From Bacteroidota bacterium (GTDB lineage: Bacteria; Bacteroidota; Bacteroidia; Flavobacteriales_D; Sanyastnellaceae), in contig JAQCFW010000010.1 in the NCBI GenBank assembly GCA_027619225.1, positions 1 through 64,000 of the forward strand: 64,000 nt of DNA, in the 5' to 3' direction. The translations under genes and the position numbers were made by a program. Positions 1-6,569 of this stretch are shown here, one piece after another. The first letter of the stretch is position 1, and every line of letters starts with the position of its first letter. Below the pieces are notes generated by a model that made no database searches, was not told the origin of the DNA, and saw only the letters and a list, made by a program, of their open reading frames with translations.

Positions 1-779
1 CTTGGACAAGCACGACTCAATTCTGCATAGAGTTTCAGGCCTATTTGGAATTCGCCCCAGTAATAAAGGGTGTCTTTGATTCCTGCGTCAATGAAGAAGT
101 GCAGCATCAACAACTCAAATTGATCATCTTCTGCAATCTCATTTTTATAAAAGTCAAGAATCAAGTCAGGTCGGATACCCAAACGAGACGTATAGTAAGC
201 CGATTGAGGCTCCTCATTGATCGCCATCCGTAACCCGATTTTTACCTTGTCCTTGAGCTTCGCCTTCTTCAAGCGCGTCTTGATACGTTTCAGCTCAGTA
301 AGGCTATCGAGTACCGTGATGCTATTCGTGAACCCCTGTTTGTGAAGGGCAATGATCTTATCTAGATAAGAGTCCGTCTTGTATCCATTGTGCACCAATT
401 TGATATCCAATCCGAGATCACCCTCCTTGTAAAGCTGCATGATCAGGTCGATGTCATAGCTCGAAGAGGTCTCAATGTGCACACCCTGTTTGAGGGCCGT
501 TTTAACAACAGGGGCAAAGTGATTACACTTGGTGCAATAGCAATAGTTGTATTTTCCGGTGTAGCCAATCTTCTTAATGGAGCGATTGAAAAGGTTCTTT
601 ACTTTTTTTATCTGATCCTCAATCCGAGGTAGATACATGAGACGGAAAGGAGTTCCGTGCTTCTCAATAAGATGTTGAAGCGACAGCCCATAGAATGTGA
701 GATATCCATTCTTGAGATCAAATCCCTCTTGAGGGAAATAGTACGACTGATCGATCAAGTCGAAATAGGTATTCTTCAT
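1..779 (-). CDS. speA: Arginine decarboxylase, N-terminal part (runs off window)
   Basis: The minus strand is open for 259 codons from an ATG at 779 to the window edge, so the 3' part is missing. The translation starts MKNTYFDLIDQSYYFPQEGF and contains the PLP-barrel signatures of the biosynthetic arginine decarboxylase family as found in Bacteroidota: YCYCTKCNHF (about residue 80), ETSSSYDIDLI (about 107), NGYK (about 130), YTSRLGI (about 200) and LHFFIDAGIKDT (about 230). The family converts arginine to agmatine plus CO2, the entry to polyamine synthesis, in the cytoplasm. The gene points away from the accessory block on its right. Family assignment is from motif recall. The usual family length of about 460 residues fits the missing C-terminal half. 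Confidence 0.88.
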   Translation of the reverse strand, partial: MKNTYFDLIDQSYYFPQEGFDLKNGYLTFYGLSLQHLIEKHGTPFRLMYLPRIEDQIKKVKNLFNRSIKKIGYTGKYNYCYCTKCNHFAPVVKTALKQGVHIETSSSYDIDLIMQLYKEGDLGLDIKLVHNGYKTDSYLDKIIALHKQGFTNSITVLDSLTELKRIKTRLKKAKLKDKVKIGLRMAINEEPQSAYYTSRLGIRPDLILDFYKNEIAEDDQFELLMLHFFIDAGIKDTLYYWGEFQIGLKLYAELSRACP

Positions 780-1141
780 GAGAAGTTTGCGGATATGTTG
801 TTTTTCAAAGGCTCAGATTGCTACACTGTTGATTGCCTCATAGACTGTCTATATTTTCAGGAAATGTATGAAATAATTTGATATACAAGCAAGTTTTGTA
901 ACAAAAAAATAAAATCCTAACAAGGAGCAGAAATGCCTTATTTATCTATGGTTTTAATGAAAAATAAATGAGTCAAGTAACTCAATTGATTGAATTCTAT
1001 TCGACTATCTCTCTGCACATCGCCCGAATTGGTCAGTCCGCTGGTGAAAAAGGTCATTGCGCGAACAGAAGAGTACAGCTCACCATATAGGGCTTGACAA
1101 ATGATGTGGAATTCCGACAGCTGATTCGCGTAAAAAAGCGT
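780..1141. other. Intergenic stretch without a recognised gene
   Basis: This lies between the arginine decarboxylase start and the end of the HAD gene. The part next to 780-960 is AT-rich and should hold the speA promoter, but I see no convincing -7/-33 pair. On the minus strand, the frame of the HAD gene stays open for 67 codons after its TGA, ending with TAA at 938-940. This has no start codon of its own and no recognised similarity. I see no RNA gene, terminator hairpin or repeat. Confidence 0.5.
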
Positions 1142-1798
1142 TCAAAACGTTTCGATTATGATTTCAAGAGCGTCCATAATGTGAGCACTTGATTCGATTT
1201 TTATGCCATTACCCCCAGCTTGTAAAACAGGGTTGATGTCTTTATCCATTCTATCCCCAACAATCAATACGTTTTCCATTTTAATACCAAGGCTTGAACA
1301 GAGGTTGGGATAAATGCTAAACTGAGTCGATACTTTTCGATGACCATTTTCCATTCCAATAATAGAATAGAAAACATTGTCAATTCCGATTGCACTTAAG
1401 GTTCGTTCTATTTGCTTTAAATAGCTATCGGTATATAGAACCGTATGAAATTGTTTTGAGATTGTCATGAGTTTCTCAGCCAATTTTGGATTTGGTGAAT
1501 GAATTCTATCGAATTCAAATAAGGGGTCATTGTCACGATGTTTATAAAAATCATATTTATCCAATGCTGGAAACAATCCAAAAGCTTCATCAGTATTAAC
1601 CGAAAATTGCTCTGGAACTGAATGACCGAGTAATCTTTCCAAATATTGATTTCGGTATTCAATATGATACGGATGGACAGAAGTTCGGTTGGTTAATGTT
1701 CCATGCAGATCAAAAACAATCAATCTGATGTCAGAAGAATTAAAAAAAGTTGACACCTTTTTTTCTTCTCTTTTTGGTTCCTTTTCATAAATCGACAT
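1142..1798 (-). CDS. HAD-superfamily hydrolase with altered nucleophile motif
   Basis: This 218-residue protein has the four HAD phosphatase motifs in order. Motif I is FDLHGTLTN with nucleophile Asp30. Motif II is LYTDS with Thr123, followed by Lys155 as the motif III candidate. Motif IV is VGDRMDKDIN with Asp182. The usual second Asp of DxD is His32, as in HAD branches that use DxT, DxY or DxA. This suggests a different acid/base step or a phosphonatase/dehalogenase-like reaction rather than an ordinary phosphomonoesterase. The substrate is unknown. The gene follows the RelA/SpoT-domain gene by 91 bp on the same strand, so co-transcription is likely. The first 20 residues are lysine/glutamate-rich and precede the fold; an internal start is possible but no other Met fits. 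Confidence 0.8.
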   Translation of the reverse strand: MSIYEKEPKREEKKVSTFFNSSDIRLIVFDLHGTLTNRTSVHPYHIEYRNQYLERLLGHSVPEQFSVNTDEAFGLFPALDKYDFYKHRDNDPLFEFDRIHSPNPKLAEKLMTISKQFHTVLYTDSYLKQIERTLSAIGIDNVFYSIIGMENGHRKVSTQFSIYPNLCSSLGIKMENVLIVGDRMDKDINPVLQAGGNGIKIESSAHIMDALEIIIETF

Positions 1799-1858
1799 TT
1801 CTCTTAATTTGTTTTGCGAACGTTTTTGCTTAATTGCGTTTCAATGTTGTTTAGGTTT

Positions 1859-1874
1859 TGTTGTGGAGCGTTAG
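1859..1874 (+). repeat. Left copy of imperfect inverted repeat around mgtC-relA pair
   Basis: The plus strand reads TGTTGTGGAGCGTTAG, 15 bp outside the stop codon of the RelA/SpoT-domain gene. A similar sequence, TGTTGTGGTGCATAG, lies on the minus strand at 3336-3322, just upstream of mgtC. The first eight bases are identical and most of the rest agrees. Together they bracket the two-gene unit. Whether they are ends of a mobile unit or chance is open. Confidence 0.35.
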
Positions 1875-1889
1875 TACTATTATTCAACC

Positions 1890-2831
1890 TTAGATAAATC
1901 TACTAATTAATTCCAAATTATCTGTCATCAGTTGATCGTTATCCCAAACGGACATTTTAGCACGATGAGTTAGATACAACATCAATTTCATAGCCTCCTC
2001 TTGTGATAATTGTATGCTTTTCTCTTTTTCAATGTATTCAACGTACAAATAACCATTTTTATGGCTTTCAATAATTTCATCAAAACCTATCCCAGCACTT
2101 AACAATTCTTTCATTAATAGTTTAGAATACCTGTATCGCATTTTTCTCTTTGGAAAAGTTGAATCCATATAAGACATAAACGTATCAATATTCATTTCTG
2201 TAGAATCTGAAAAAGGAGTTTCTCCAGCCGAAAGCAAGTTTCTCATTGTATCCTTCTCCATCTTAATTGTCTGAAACTGTTCATCAGCTAGTTCAAGTAT
2301 CGCACTTATTTGATGTAATTTTCGTTTAAATTCTTTAGGTATATGTTCTTCTTTTTTATACTCAAGCTTACCTTGAATGTGTGCCCAGGCATGCATTAAT
2401 ATAGTTCTGCATTGGATTTCGATTTTGAAATTCAACAGTTCCTTACGAAGGCCTAATTTGGGCAATTTAACGATGTAGTGATTTGATCTGTATCCAAAAC
2501 GATCGGGATCTTGAATTTCACCTTTGTCAGTAAAATTACTTATGTAAAATGTATTATTAATGATTTGATGAATTTTCTCTAAGTCCTTCGAAAAAAAACA
2601 AACAACCCGCAACCCGCAAATATCCTCGACTTCCACAGAAGGGTTTTGATATTGTTTGCGTGCGATTTTCTCATAGAATGACTCAAAGGATTTAACTCGA
2701 GCACTTGTATGTAACAGATCTATTTTTTCAGCTTTCAGGGCTTTTTCCAATAGATCTTTTCCTATGTCACAAACTTTTTCATAGGATGCTCGATTTAAAT
2801 CATAAATTTTCGTTAAAGGGTTCCTATTCAT
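1890..2831 (-). CDS. RelA/SpoT-domain (p)ppGpp synthetase-like protein
   Basis: This 313-residue protein contains a RelA/SpoT nucleotidyltransferase (synthetase) domain at about residues 40-160. It includes RVKSFESFYEK (Arg45, Lys47), the acidic DICGLRV (Asp70), the GTP-stacking loop FGYRSNHYIV (Tyr114), EIQCRTILMHAW with catalytic-type Glu138, and HIQGKLEYK. The family transfers pyrophosphate from ATP to GDP/GTP; a toxic relative modifies tRNA instead. There is no HD hydrolase domain and no TGS/ACT domain, so it is a stand-alone synthetase. It carries a helical C-terminal extension of about 130 residues that I do not recognise. Its ATG overlaps the end of mgtC by 8 bp, so translation is coupled. 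A toxSAS-type toxin or an ordinary small alarmone synthetase both fit. Confidence 0.85.
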   Translation of the reverse strand: MNRNPLTKIYDLNRASYEKVCDIGKDLLEKALKAEKIDLLHTSARVKSFESFYEKIARKQYQNPSVEVEDICGLRVVCFFSKDLEKIHQIINNTFYISNFTDKGEIQDPDRFGYRSNHYIVKLPKLGLRKELLNFKIEIQCRTILMHAWAHIQGKLEYKKEEHIPKEFKRKLHQISAILELADEQFQTIKMEKDTMRNLLSAGETPFSDSTEMNIDTFMSYMDSTFPKRKMRYRYSKLLMKELLSAGIGFDEIIESHKNGYLYVEYIEKEKSIQLSQEEAMKLMLYLTHRAKMSVWDNDQLMTDNLELISRFI

Positions 2832-3300
2832 TGGATTCTATTTCATCAGATTTCAATATTTTATGTACGCCGATTCTAAGTCCCTTGAACGCACGTTCAA
2901 GAAGATTAACTCCTATCAAAGTAATTAAAGTTAGAAAAGTTAAAGACAGGGCCGCCTGGTAGTTTCCAAAACCAATGAGACTTCCAATAGCTGCAAGTAT
3001 CCATATTATGGCCGCTGACGTCACACCTTGTACAATTCCTTCTTTCGAGAGCATCATTCCTGCTCCTAGAAAACCAACACCCGTTATCAGCGATCCGAGT
3101 ACTCGTACACCACCCATTTCATCCTGATAATAATTGGCCAAAGCTATAAAAGCAGAAGCACCCATACATACTAGAATACTAGTCCGAATGCCAGCAGGTT
3201 TTCCCCACCATTGCCTTTCAAGACCAATTAAAAAACCGCAAAATATGGCAATGATGCATGCTTCTATTTTAAGAGGTTCTATTGAAAATATTTGATTCAT
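2824..3300 (-). CDS. MgtC/SapB family inner-membrane protein
   Basis: This 158-residue, very hydrophobic protein has about four to five membrane segments. It carries the MgtC/SapB hallmarks GLERQWWGKPAGIRT (about residue 26), TGVGFLGAGMML (about 74) and GVTSAAIIWILAAIGSLIGFG (about 92). MgtC proteins in other bacteria affect magnesium stress survival, membrane potential and F-type ATPase activity; the molecular activity is not settled. The short form here lacks the cytoplasmic C-terminal domain of Salmonella MgtC and ends in an acidic tail. It is the first gene of the unit and overlaps the RelA/SpoT-domain gene by 8 bp, suggesting a joint role in stress physiology (inference). Confidence 0.88.
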   Translation of the reverse strand: MNQIFSIEPLKIEACIIAIFCGFLIGLERQWWGKPAGIRTSILVCMGASAFIALANYYQDEMGGVRVLGSLITGVGFLGAGMMLSKEGIVQGVTSAAIIWILAAIGSLIGFGNYQAALSLTFLTLITLIGVNLLERAFKGLRIGVHKILKSDEIESNE

Positions 3301-3321
3301 CTTGTATCTGTTTAATTTCGT

Positions 3322-3336
3322 CTATGCACCACAACA
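3322..3336 (-). repeat. Right copy of imperfect inverted repeat around mgtC-relA pair
   Basis: The minus strand reads TGTTGTGGTGCATAG, about 22 bp upstream of the mgtC start. It is the partner of the plus-strand copy at 1859-1874, sharing TGTTGTGG exactly followed by nGC and a TAG end. It could equally be part of the mgtC promoter region. Confidence 0.35.
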
Positions 3337-3395
3337 CGCTTCTGTCGCATTAATTTGGTCTAAAGATAAAGAAACTTCATTTTAAGCAAAAATCA

Positions 3396-3497
3396 CAAGA
3401 CATATTTAAGCATCACCGAGATCCAAAAGCCATAATTCTTCAAGCAGTCTATTTCAAACTTAGATTCACTCTAAGTCATCGAGATGTAGAAGAGTTA
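3396..3497 (+). pseudogene. Decayed N-terminal fragment of an IS6-like transposase
   Basis: The plus-strand frame through CAT at 3411 reads QDIFKHHRDPKAIILQAVYF followed by KLRFTLSHRDVEEL. This resembles the start of IS6-family DDE transposases, where a pattern like F-x-x-x-H-F-P-x-E-I-I-L-x-A-V and Y-x-L-S-Y-R-D-V-E-E-L precedes the helix-turn-helix. There is no start codon. The similarity stops at the EEL motif and is followed immediately, in another frame, by the dockerin-like fragment. No terminal inverted repeats or remaining catalytic domain are visible, so this is debris of an old insertion or recombination event. Assignment is from motif memory only. Confidence 0.55.
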
Positions 3498-3609
3498 CAT
3501 CCCTTGTGCCGCCACCGACGGAGATTGCGACGGTGTCATCGGGGTCAATGATTTGCTCGACCTGCTCAGTCAATTTGGGTGCTTAGCGGACAGCTTGCAT
3601 TTAATTTGA
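3490..3609 (+). pseudogene. Dockerin/EF-hand-like C-terminal gene fragment
   Basis: A 39-codon open frame preceded by TAG and ending in TGA at 3607-3609 encodes CAATDGDCDGVIGVNDLLDL followed by LSQFGC. This is the calcium-binding DxDxDG...DLLxxLxxFG repeat common near the C-terminus of large secreted Bacteroidota proteins. No start codon, signal peptide or T9SS domain accompanies it. It abuts the transposase fragment at about 3497, so it looks like the tail of a lost exported protein. It is too short to be functional. Confidence 0.55.
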
Positions 3610-3709
3610 CAATCTATAATACACAATGAAACATGGCTTTACTTGTCAAATAATACCTATCATTACGTGTTATCTAAGTCAGTTTTAACAATCCAAGAAT
3701 TTTATCAAA

Positions 3710-4948
3710 ATGAAATTAATAAACATTTCAACTGTGCTGATCAGCATGTTTCTGGTTTTAAACACATCCGCTCAAAAGATTGAAGAAACAGTTCTTCAGT
3801 ATGAATATGTTCAGCAGCCATTAAATCCATTGACTGGACTGGTATCATATAGCTTTACAGTAGCAACTCCTTATCCCGAAAACCACGATGCACTTCTCGC
3901 GCAAGCTGACAAAGAGTTTCAGGAGAGATTGGATGGGTATCCCGATGAAGTAGAAGAGGCCAAAAGAATGCATGCGGAAAGAGAGGATAGCTATGCAGAT
4001 GATGTCGCATTGGCTCAATATAATTTTCAATTAGAAACGGAGGCCTTCGACAATCTCAATGCGATTGAAAAATTAGCTTTGGAAGAAGGAAGACCTAAAT
4101 TAAGAATGCCCTCAAAGCCAGGTCCTTTTAGAGCACCTACTGAGCCCACTTACATTGCACCAAACACGTCTACAAGTATTATATTTAAAACAGATGTATT
4201 GGCAGACACGTATTTGAAACTAGAAGGTTTTGTGAAAGGGACTGAGAATGCGCTTATAGGGACTGTTGATATGGAAGCGTTCGATGCTGGCGATACTGAG
4301 CGGAAATCGAGTACTGAGAAAGTTTATAATTCCAGCACCAAACAATATGTAGATCAGACAACTTATTCCTACGAAACTGCAGTAAGACGTCCAACGAGAT
4401 TAACACTTGAATTTAATGGTGAGACGATTTACAATGATATTTTTGAAGGAACTGGAGAGTATTCAACGACAATTACCACGGTGTCTCCCAACATGTTCCA
4501 AATAGAAAAGGACAATGTGTCAGGTATCCTTCAGAACATAAACACATACTTGAATGAGCAATATGGTTTCGTGAATGTACCTGCTGTTTTAACGATTAGA
4601 GCACCTAAAAACAAAGGTGAATTCGATGACTTAGAGAAAGCTGGGAAACTCGCAAAAAGGGGCATCAACCCAATGGGAAGTAGTGATGGGAAGGCCGAAT
4701 TAACTGAAGCTATTCAGATTTGGGAAACTGTTCTAGGAGAGTCTGACGTAAATAACAAGAAAGCCAGAATAAACGACAAAGTGACTCAGTCTATTTATCA
4801 GAATTTAATTGAGGCTGCCATTTATAAAGAAGAATTCATCAGCGCACAGGACCACTTAATTCTATTTGGAGAAATGGATCTGAAATACAAGGGGGAAACG
4901 TGGGTTACATCGAGGACTTCATTTATAGAAAAGCGTTTGGGAAACTAG
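3710..4948 (+). CDS. Secreted protein of unknown function
   Basis: This 412-residue protein has a clear Sec signal peptide (MKLINISTVLISMFLVLNTS with cleavage near SAQ-KIEE). I do not recognise the mature part. Residues about 60-120 are charged and predicted helical or coiled (repeated E/A/R). Residues about 140-290 look like a beta-rich domain with YVDQTTYSYETAVRRPTRL. The last 110 residues are helical, with a possible TPR-like pair around WETVLGESDVNNKKARINDK. There is no lipobox and no T9SS sorting domain, so a periplasmic location is likely. It stands alone, with decayed gene fragments on both sides. The stop codon overlaps the end of the DUF2130 fragment on the other strand. Confidence 0.7.
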   Translation: MKLINISTVLISMFLVLNTSAQKIEETVLQYEYVQQPLNPLTGLVSYSFTVATPYPENHDALLAQADKEFQERLDGYPDEVEEAKRMHAEREDSYADDVALAQYNFQLETEAFDNLNAIEKLALEEGRPKLRMPSKPGPFRAPTEPTYIAPNTSTSIIFKTDVLADTYLKLEGFVKGTENALIGTVDMEAFDAGDTERKSSTEKVYNSSTKQYVDQTTYSYETAVRRPTRLTLEFNGETIYNDIFEGTGEYSTTITTVSPNMFQIEKDNVSGILQNINTYLNEQYGFVNVPAVLTIRAPKNKGEFDDLEKAGKLAKRGINPMGSSDGKAELTEAIQIWETVLGESDVNNKKARINDKVTQSIYQNLIEAAIYKEEFISAQDHLILFGEMDLKYKGETWVTSRTSFIEKRLGN

Positions 4949-5112
4949 GCGGTACGTTCACTCTCATAAACGATGGTCCCGCACTCCTGCTGCATAGAAT
5001 TCACAACGGTCTGAATACAATCCGCCCCACGAATCCCTTTGGGCTGATTTTGTTTTATCACAACCTTGTCATCATGCTTTAACCTCTCTAATCCCAAACT
5101 TGAACTATATGC
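4945..5112 (-). pseudogene. DUF2130 protein fragment
   Basis: The minus-strand frame between TAA at 5115-5113 and TAG at 4947-4945 encodes KGIRGADCIQTVVNSMQQEC followed by GTIVYESERT. DUF2130 proteins contain the same core (KGxRGADCIQxVxN...CGxIxYESKRT). In intact proteins this sits in the middle of a sequence of roughly 400 residues; here both flanks are missing and there is no start codon. The fragment is therefore a relic whose other parts were deleted or replaced, probably when the neighbouring genes arrived. The match is made by eye and spans about 30 residues. Confidence 0.6.
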
Positions 5113-5335
5113 TTAATTCGCCTCTTAGCGCGGTCTAAGAAGTGGAGAAGAGAGGCGGGAAGTCGAAACATTTTGAGGGGGAGTTGAAGGGGATTAGTCG
5201 GAAACAAACTCAAATTAGAGTTACGTCTAATTGTGGCTAACAATCATAGATTTTGTTTATCACTGATTCGATTACTATGTGTAATCGGCTCATATTTTTT
5301 ATATATTTGAGCCGAATAAGAATCGCAATCGGATC
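5113..5335. other. Non-coding stretch between DUF2130 relic and fic
   Basis: With the preceding relic this makes a 387-bp gap between intact genes. Short open frames exist on both strands around 5120-5240, but none has a plausible start and none is recognised. The right part holds the promoter and palindromes of the fic gene. Confidence 0.5.
5269..5315 (+). promoter_or_regulatory. fic promoter with two overlapping palindromes
   Basis: A Bacteroidota-type -7 box TATATTTG sits at 5302-5309, 27 bp before the fic ATG. Two perfect inverted repeats surround it. CGATTAC-tatgt-GTAATCG occupies 5269-5287. TCGGCTCA-(15 nt)-TGAGCCGA occupies 5285-5315, and its right arm overlaps the -7 box. This is the geometry of an operator; the winged-helix C-terminus of the Fic protein itself is the obvious candidate binder (inference). 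Confidence 0.55.
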
Positions 5336-6442
5336 ATGAAATATAATTGGGAACAAGAAGACTGGAGGAAATTTACCTACAACAAAGATAAAGTTGAGGT
5401 GTATTACAATGTTTTCTCGGAAAAGTTAGGCATTGCAAAAGGAGGTTTGGCTTTTTTAGATGAGAAACAACATGCAGAAACATTGGTTGACATATTAGTT
5501 TCAGAGGCGATAAAAACATCAGAAATTGAGGGAGAGTTTTTGAGCAGAAAAGATGTAATATCTTCAATAAAGAAAAATATAGGCATGCCTTCAGACAGTT
5601 CTACCGTAAGAGATATTAGAGCTAAAGGAATAGCTGAAATGGTGTCCGTTGTTCATAAGGATTATGAGTCTTTACTGACAGAAGAGAAGTTATTTCATTG
5701 GCATAAATTAATGTTCCAAAAAAACACTACTGTAAAAGCCGGTTGTTGGAGGACTCATCAAGAATCCATGCAGGTTGTTTCTGGAAGACTTGGTAGAGAA
5801 GTTGTTCGTTTTGTGGCTCCTCCCTCCTCCTCAGTCTCAAGGGAAATGAGTTTATTTATTAAATGGTTTAATGAAACTGCACCTGGGGGAAAGAAAGAAA
5901 TAAAGTTTGCTGCTTTAAGATCTGCTATCGCTCATTTATATTTTGAGAGTATTCATCCTTTTGAAGATGGTAATGGGAGAATTGGAAGATCTATTGCTGA
6001 AAAGGCTTTATTACAAACTGTAGGGCATCCATTGCTATTAAGTTTATCTGTTGCTATTGAAAAAGATAAAAACAAATATTACGAATCACTTAGAGTTGGT
6101 AGTAAAAGTAATGAGATTACAGAATGGCTTAAATATTTCATTGAAACCATCCTGGATTCGTTTGACAATGCAGAGAAAATCATCAACTTTACATTGAAAA
6201 AAACTAGATTATTTGATCTTCACAAAGATGTTCTTACTGCAAATCAAACTTTGGTATTGAAGAAAATGTTTAGCAAAGGACTTGATGGATTCGTAGGGGG
6301 AATGTCAGCTAAAAAGTATATGAAAATTACTAAAGTTTCGAAATCAACAGCTACCAGAGAAATGGTCAAGTTAAAAGATCTAGGAATATTTAAAACTGTG
6401 GGCAAAGGTCGAAGCACCTCATACGAGGTGGATTTTAATTAA
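5336..6442 (+). CDS. Fic-family protein with N-terminal inhibitory helix and C-terminal winged helix
   Basis: This 368-residue protein has the full Fic core HPFEDGNGRIGR at residues 207-218, so it should be catalytically competent for AMP (or other NMP) transfer to a target hydroxyl. The inhibitory motif TSEIEG at residues 61-66, with Glu65, lies before the core. This makes it an auto-inhibited class II Fic protein. The N-terminus resembles the DUF4172-type domain. The last 80 residues (KYMKITKVSKSTATREMVKL) look like a winged helix-turn-helix, common in Fic proteins that control their own promoter. Target unknown. It stands alone between gene debris and ssrA, as expected for an accessory gene. 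Confidence 0.88.
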   Translation: MKYNWEQEDWRKFTYNKDKVEVYYNVFSEKLGIAKGGLAFLDEKQHAETLVDILVSEAIKTSEIEGEFLSRKDVISSIKKNIGMPSDSSTVRDIRAKGIAEMVSVVHKDYESLLTEEKLFHWHKLMFQKNTTVKAGCWRTHQESMQVVSGRLGREVVRFVAPPSSSVSREMSLFIKWFNETAPGGKKEIKFAALRSAIAHLYFESIHPFEDGNGRIGRSIAEKALLQTVGHPLLLSLSVAIEKDKNKYYESLRVGSKSNEITEWLKYFIETILDSFDNAEKIINFTLKKTRLFDLHKDVLTANQTLVLKKMFSKGLDGFVGGMSAKKYMKITKVSKSTATREMVKLKDLGIFKTVGKGRSTSYEVDFN

Positions 6443-6549
6443 CTAACCTACCTGAACGTCTTCAAAACCATTTGATAAATTCCCTGGAAGTCTTCAGCGA
6501 AAGTTGGATAAATTAGACGCATAAGAATCAATATCAAAAAATCTATAAC

Positions 6550-6565
6550 TTGTATTTAAATACAA
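6550..6565. terminator. 16-bp perfect palindrome downstream of tmRNA
   Basis: TTGTATTTAAATACAA is a perfect palindrome starting about 5 bp beyond the tmRNA 3' end. On the minus strand it is followed by TTATAGATTTTTT. The stem is pure A/T except one G-C pair, so as a terminator hairpin it is weak. It may be a bidirectional end signal for ssrA and the convergent fic gene. Confidence 0.3.
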
Positions 6566-6569
6566 AATC

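Noticed and set aside
45-881. Several plus-strand open frames at the left edge
   Set aside because: They lie inside the minus-strand arginine decarboxylase gene, whose translation carries clear family motifs.
1799-1889. Possible integron attC site between the RelA/SpoT-domain and HAD genes
   Set aside because: The ends (TACTAACG ... CGTTCGC on the minus strand) recall attC core sites, but they do not fit RYYYAAC/GTTRRRY and the inner arms do not pair.
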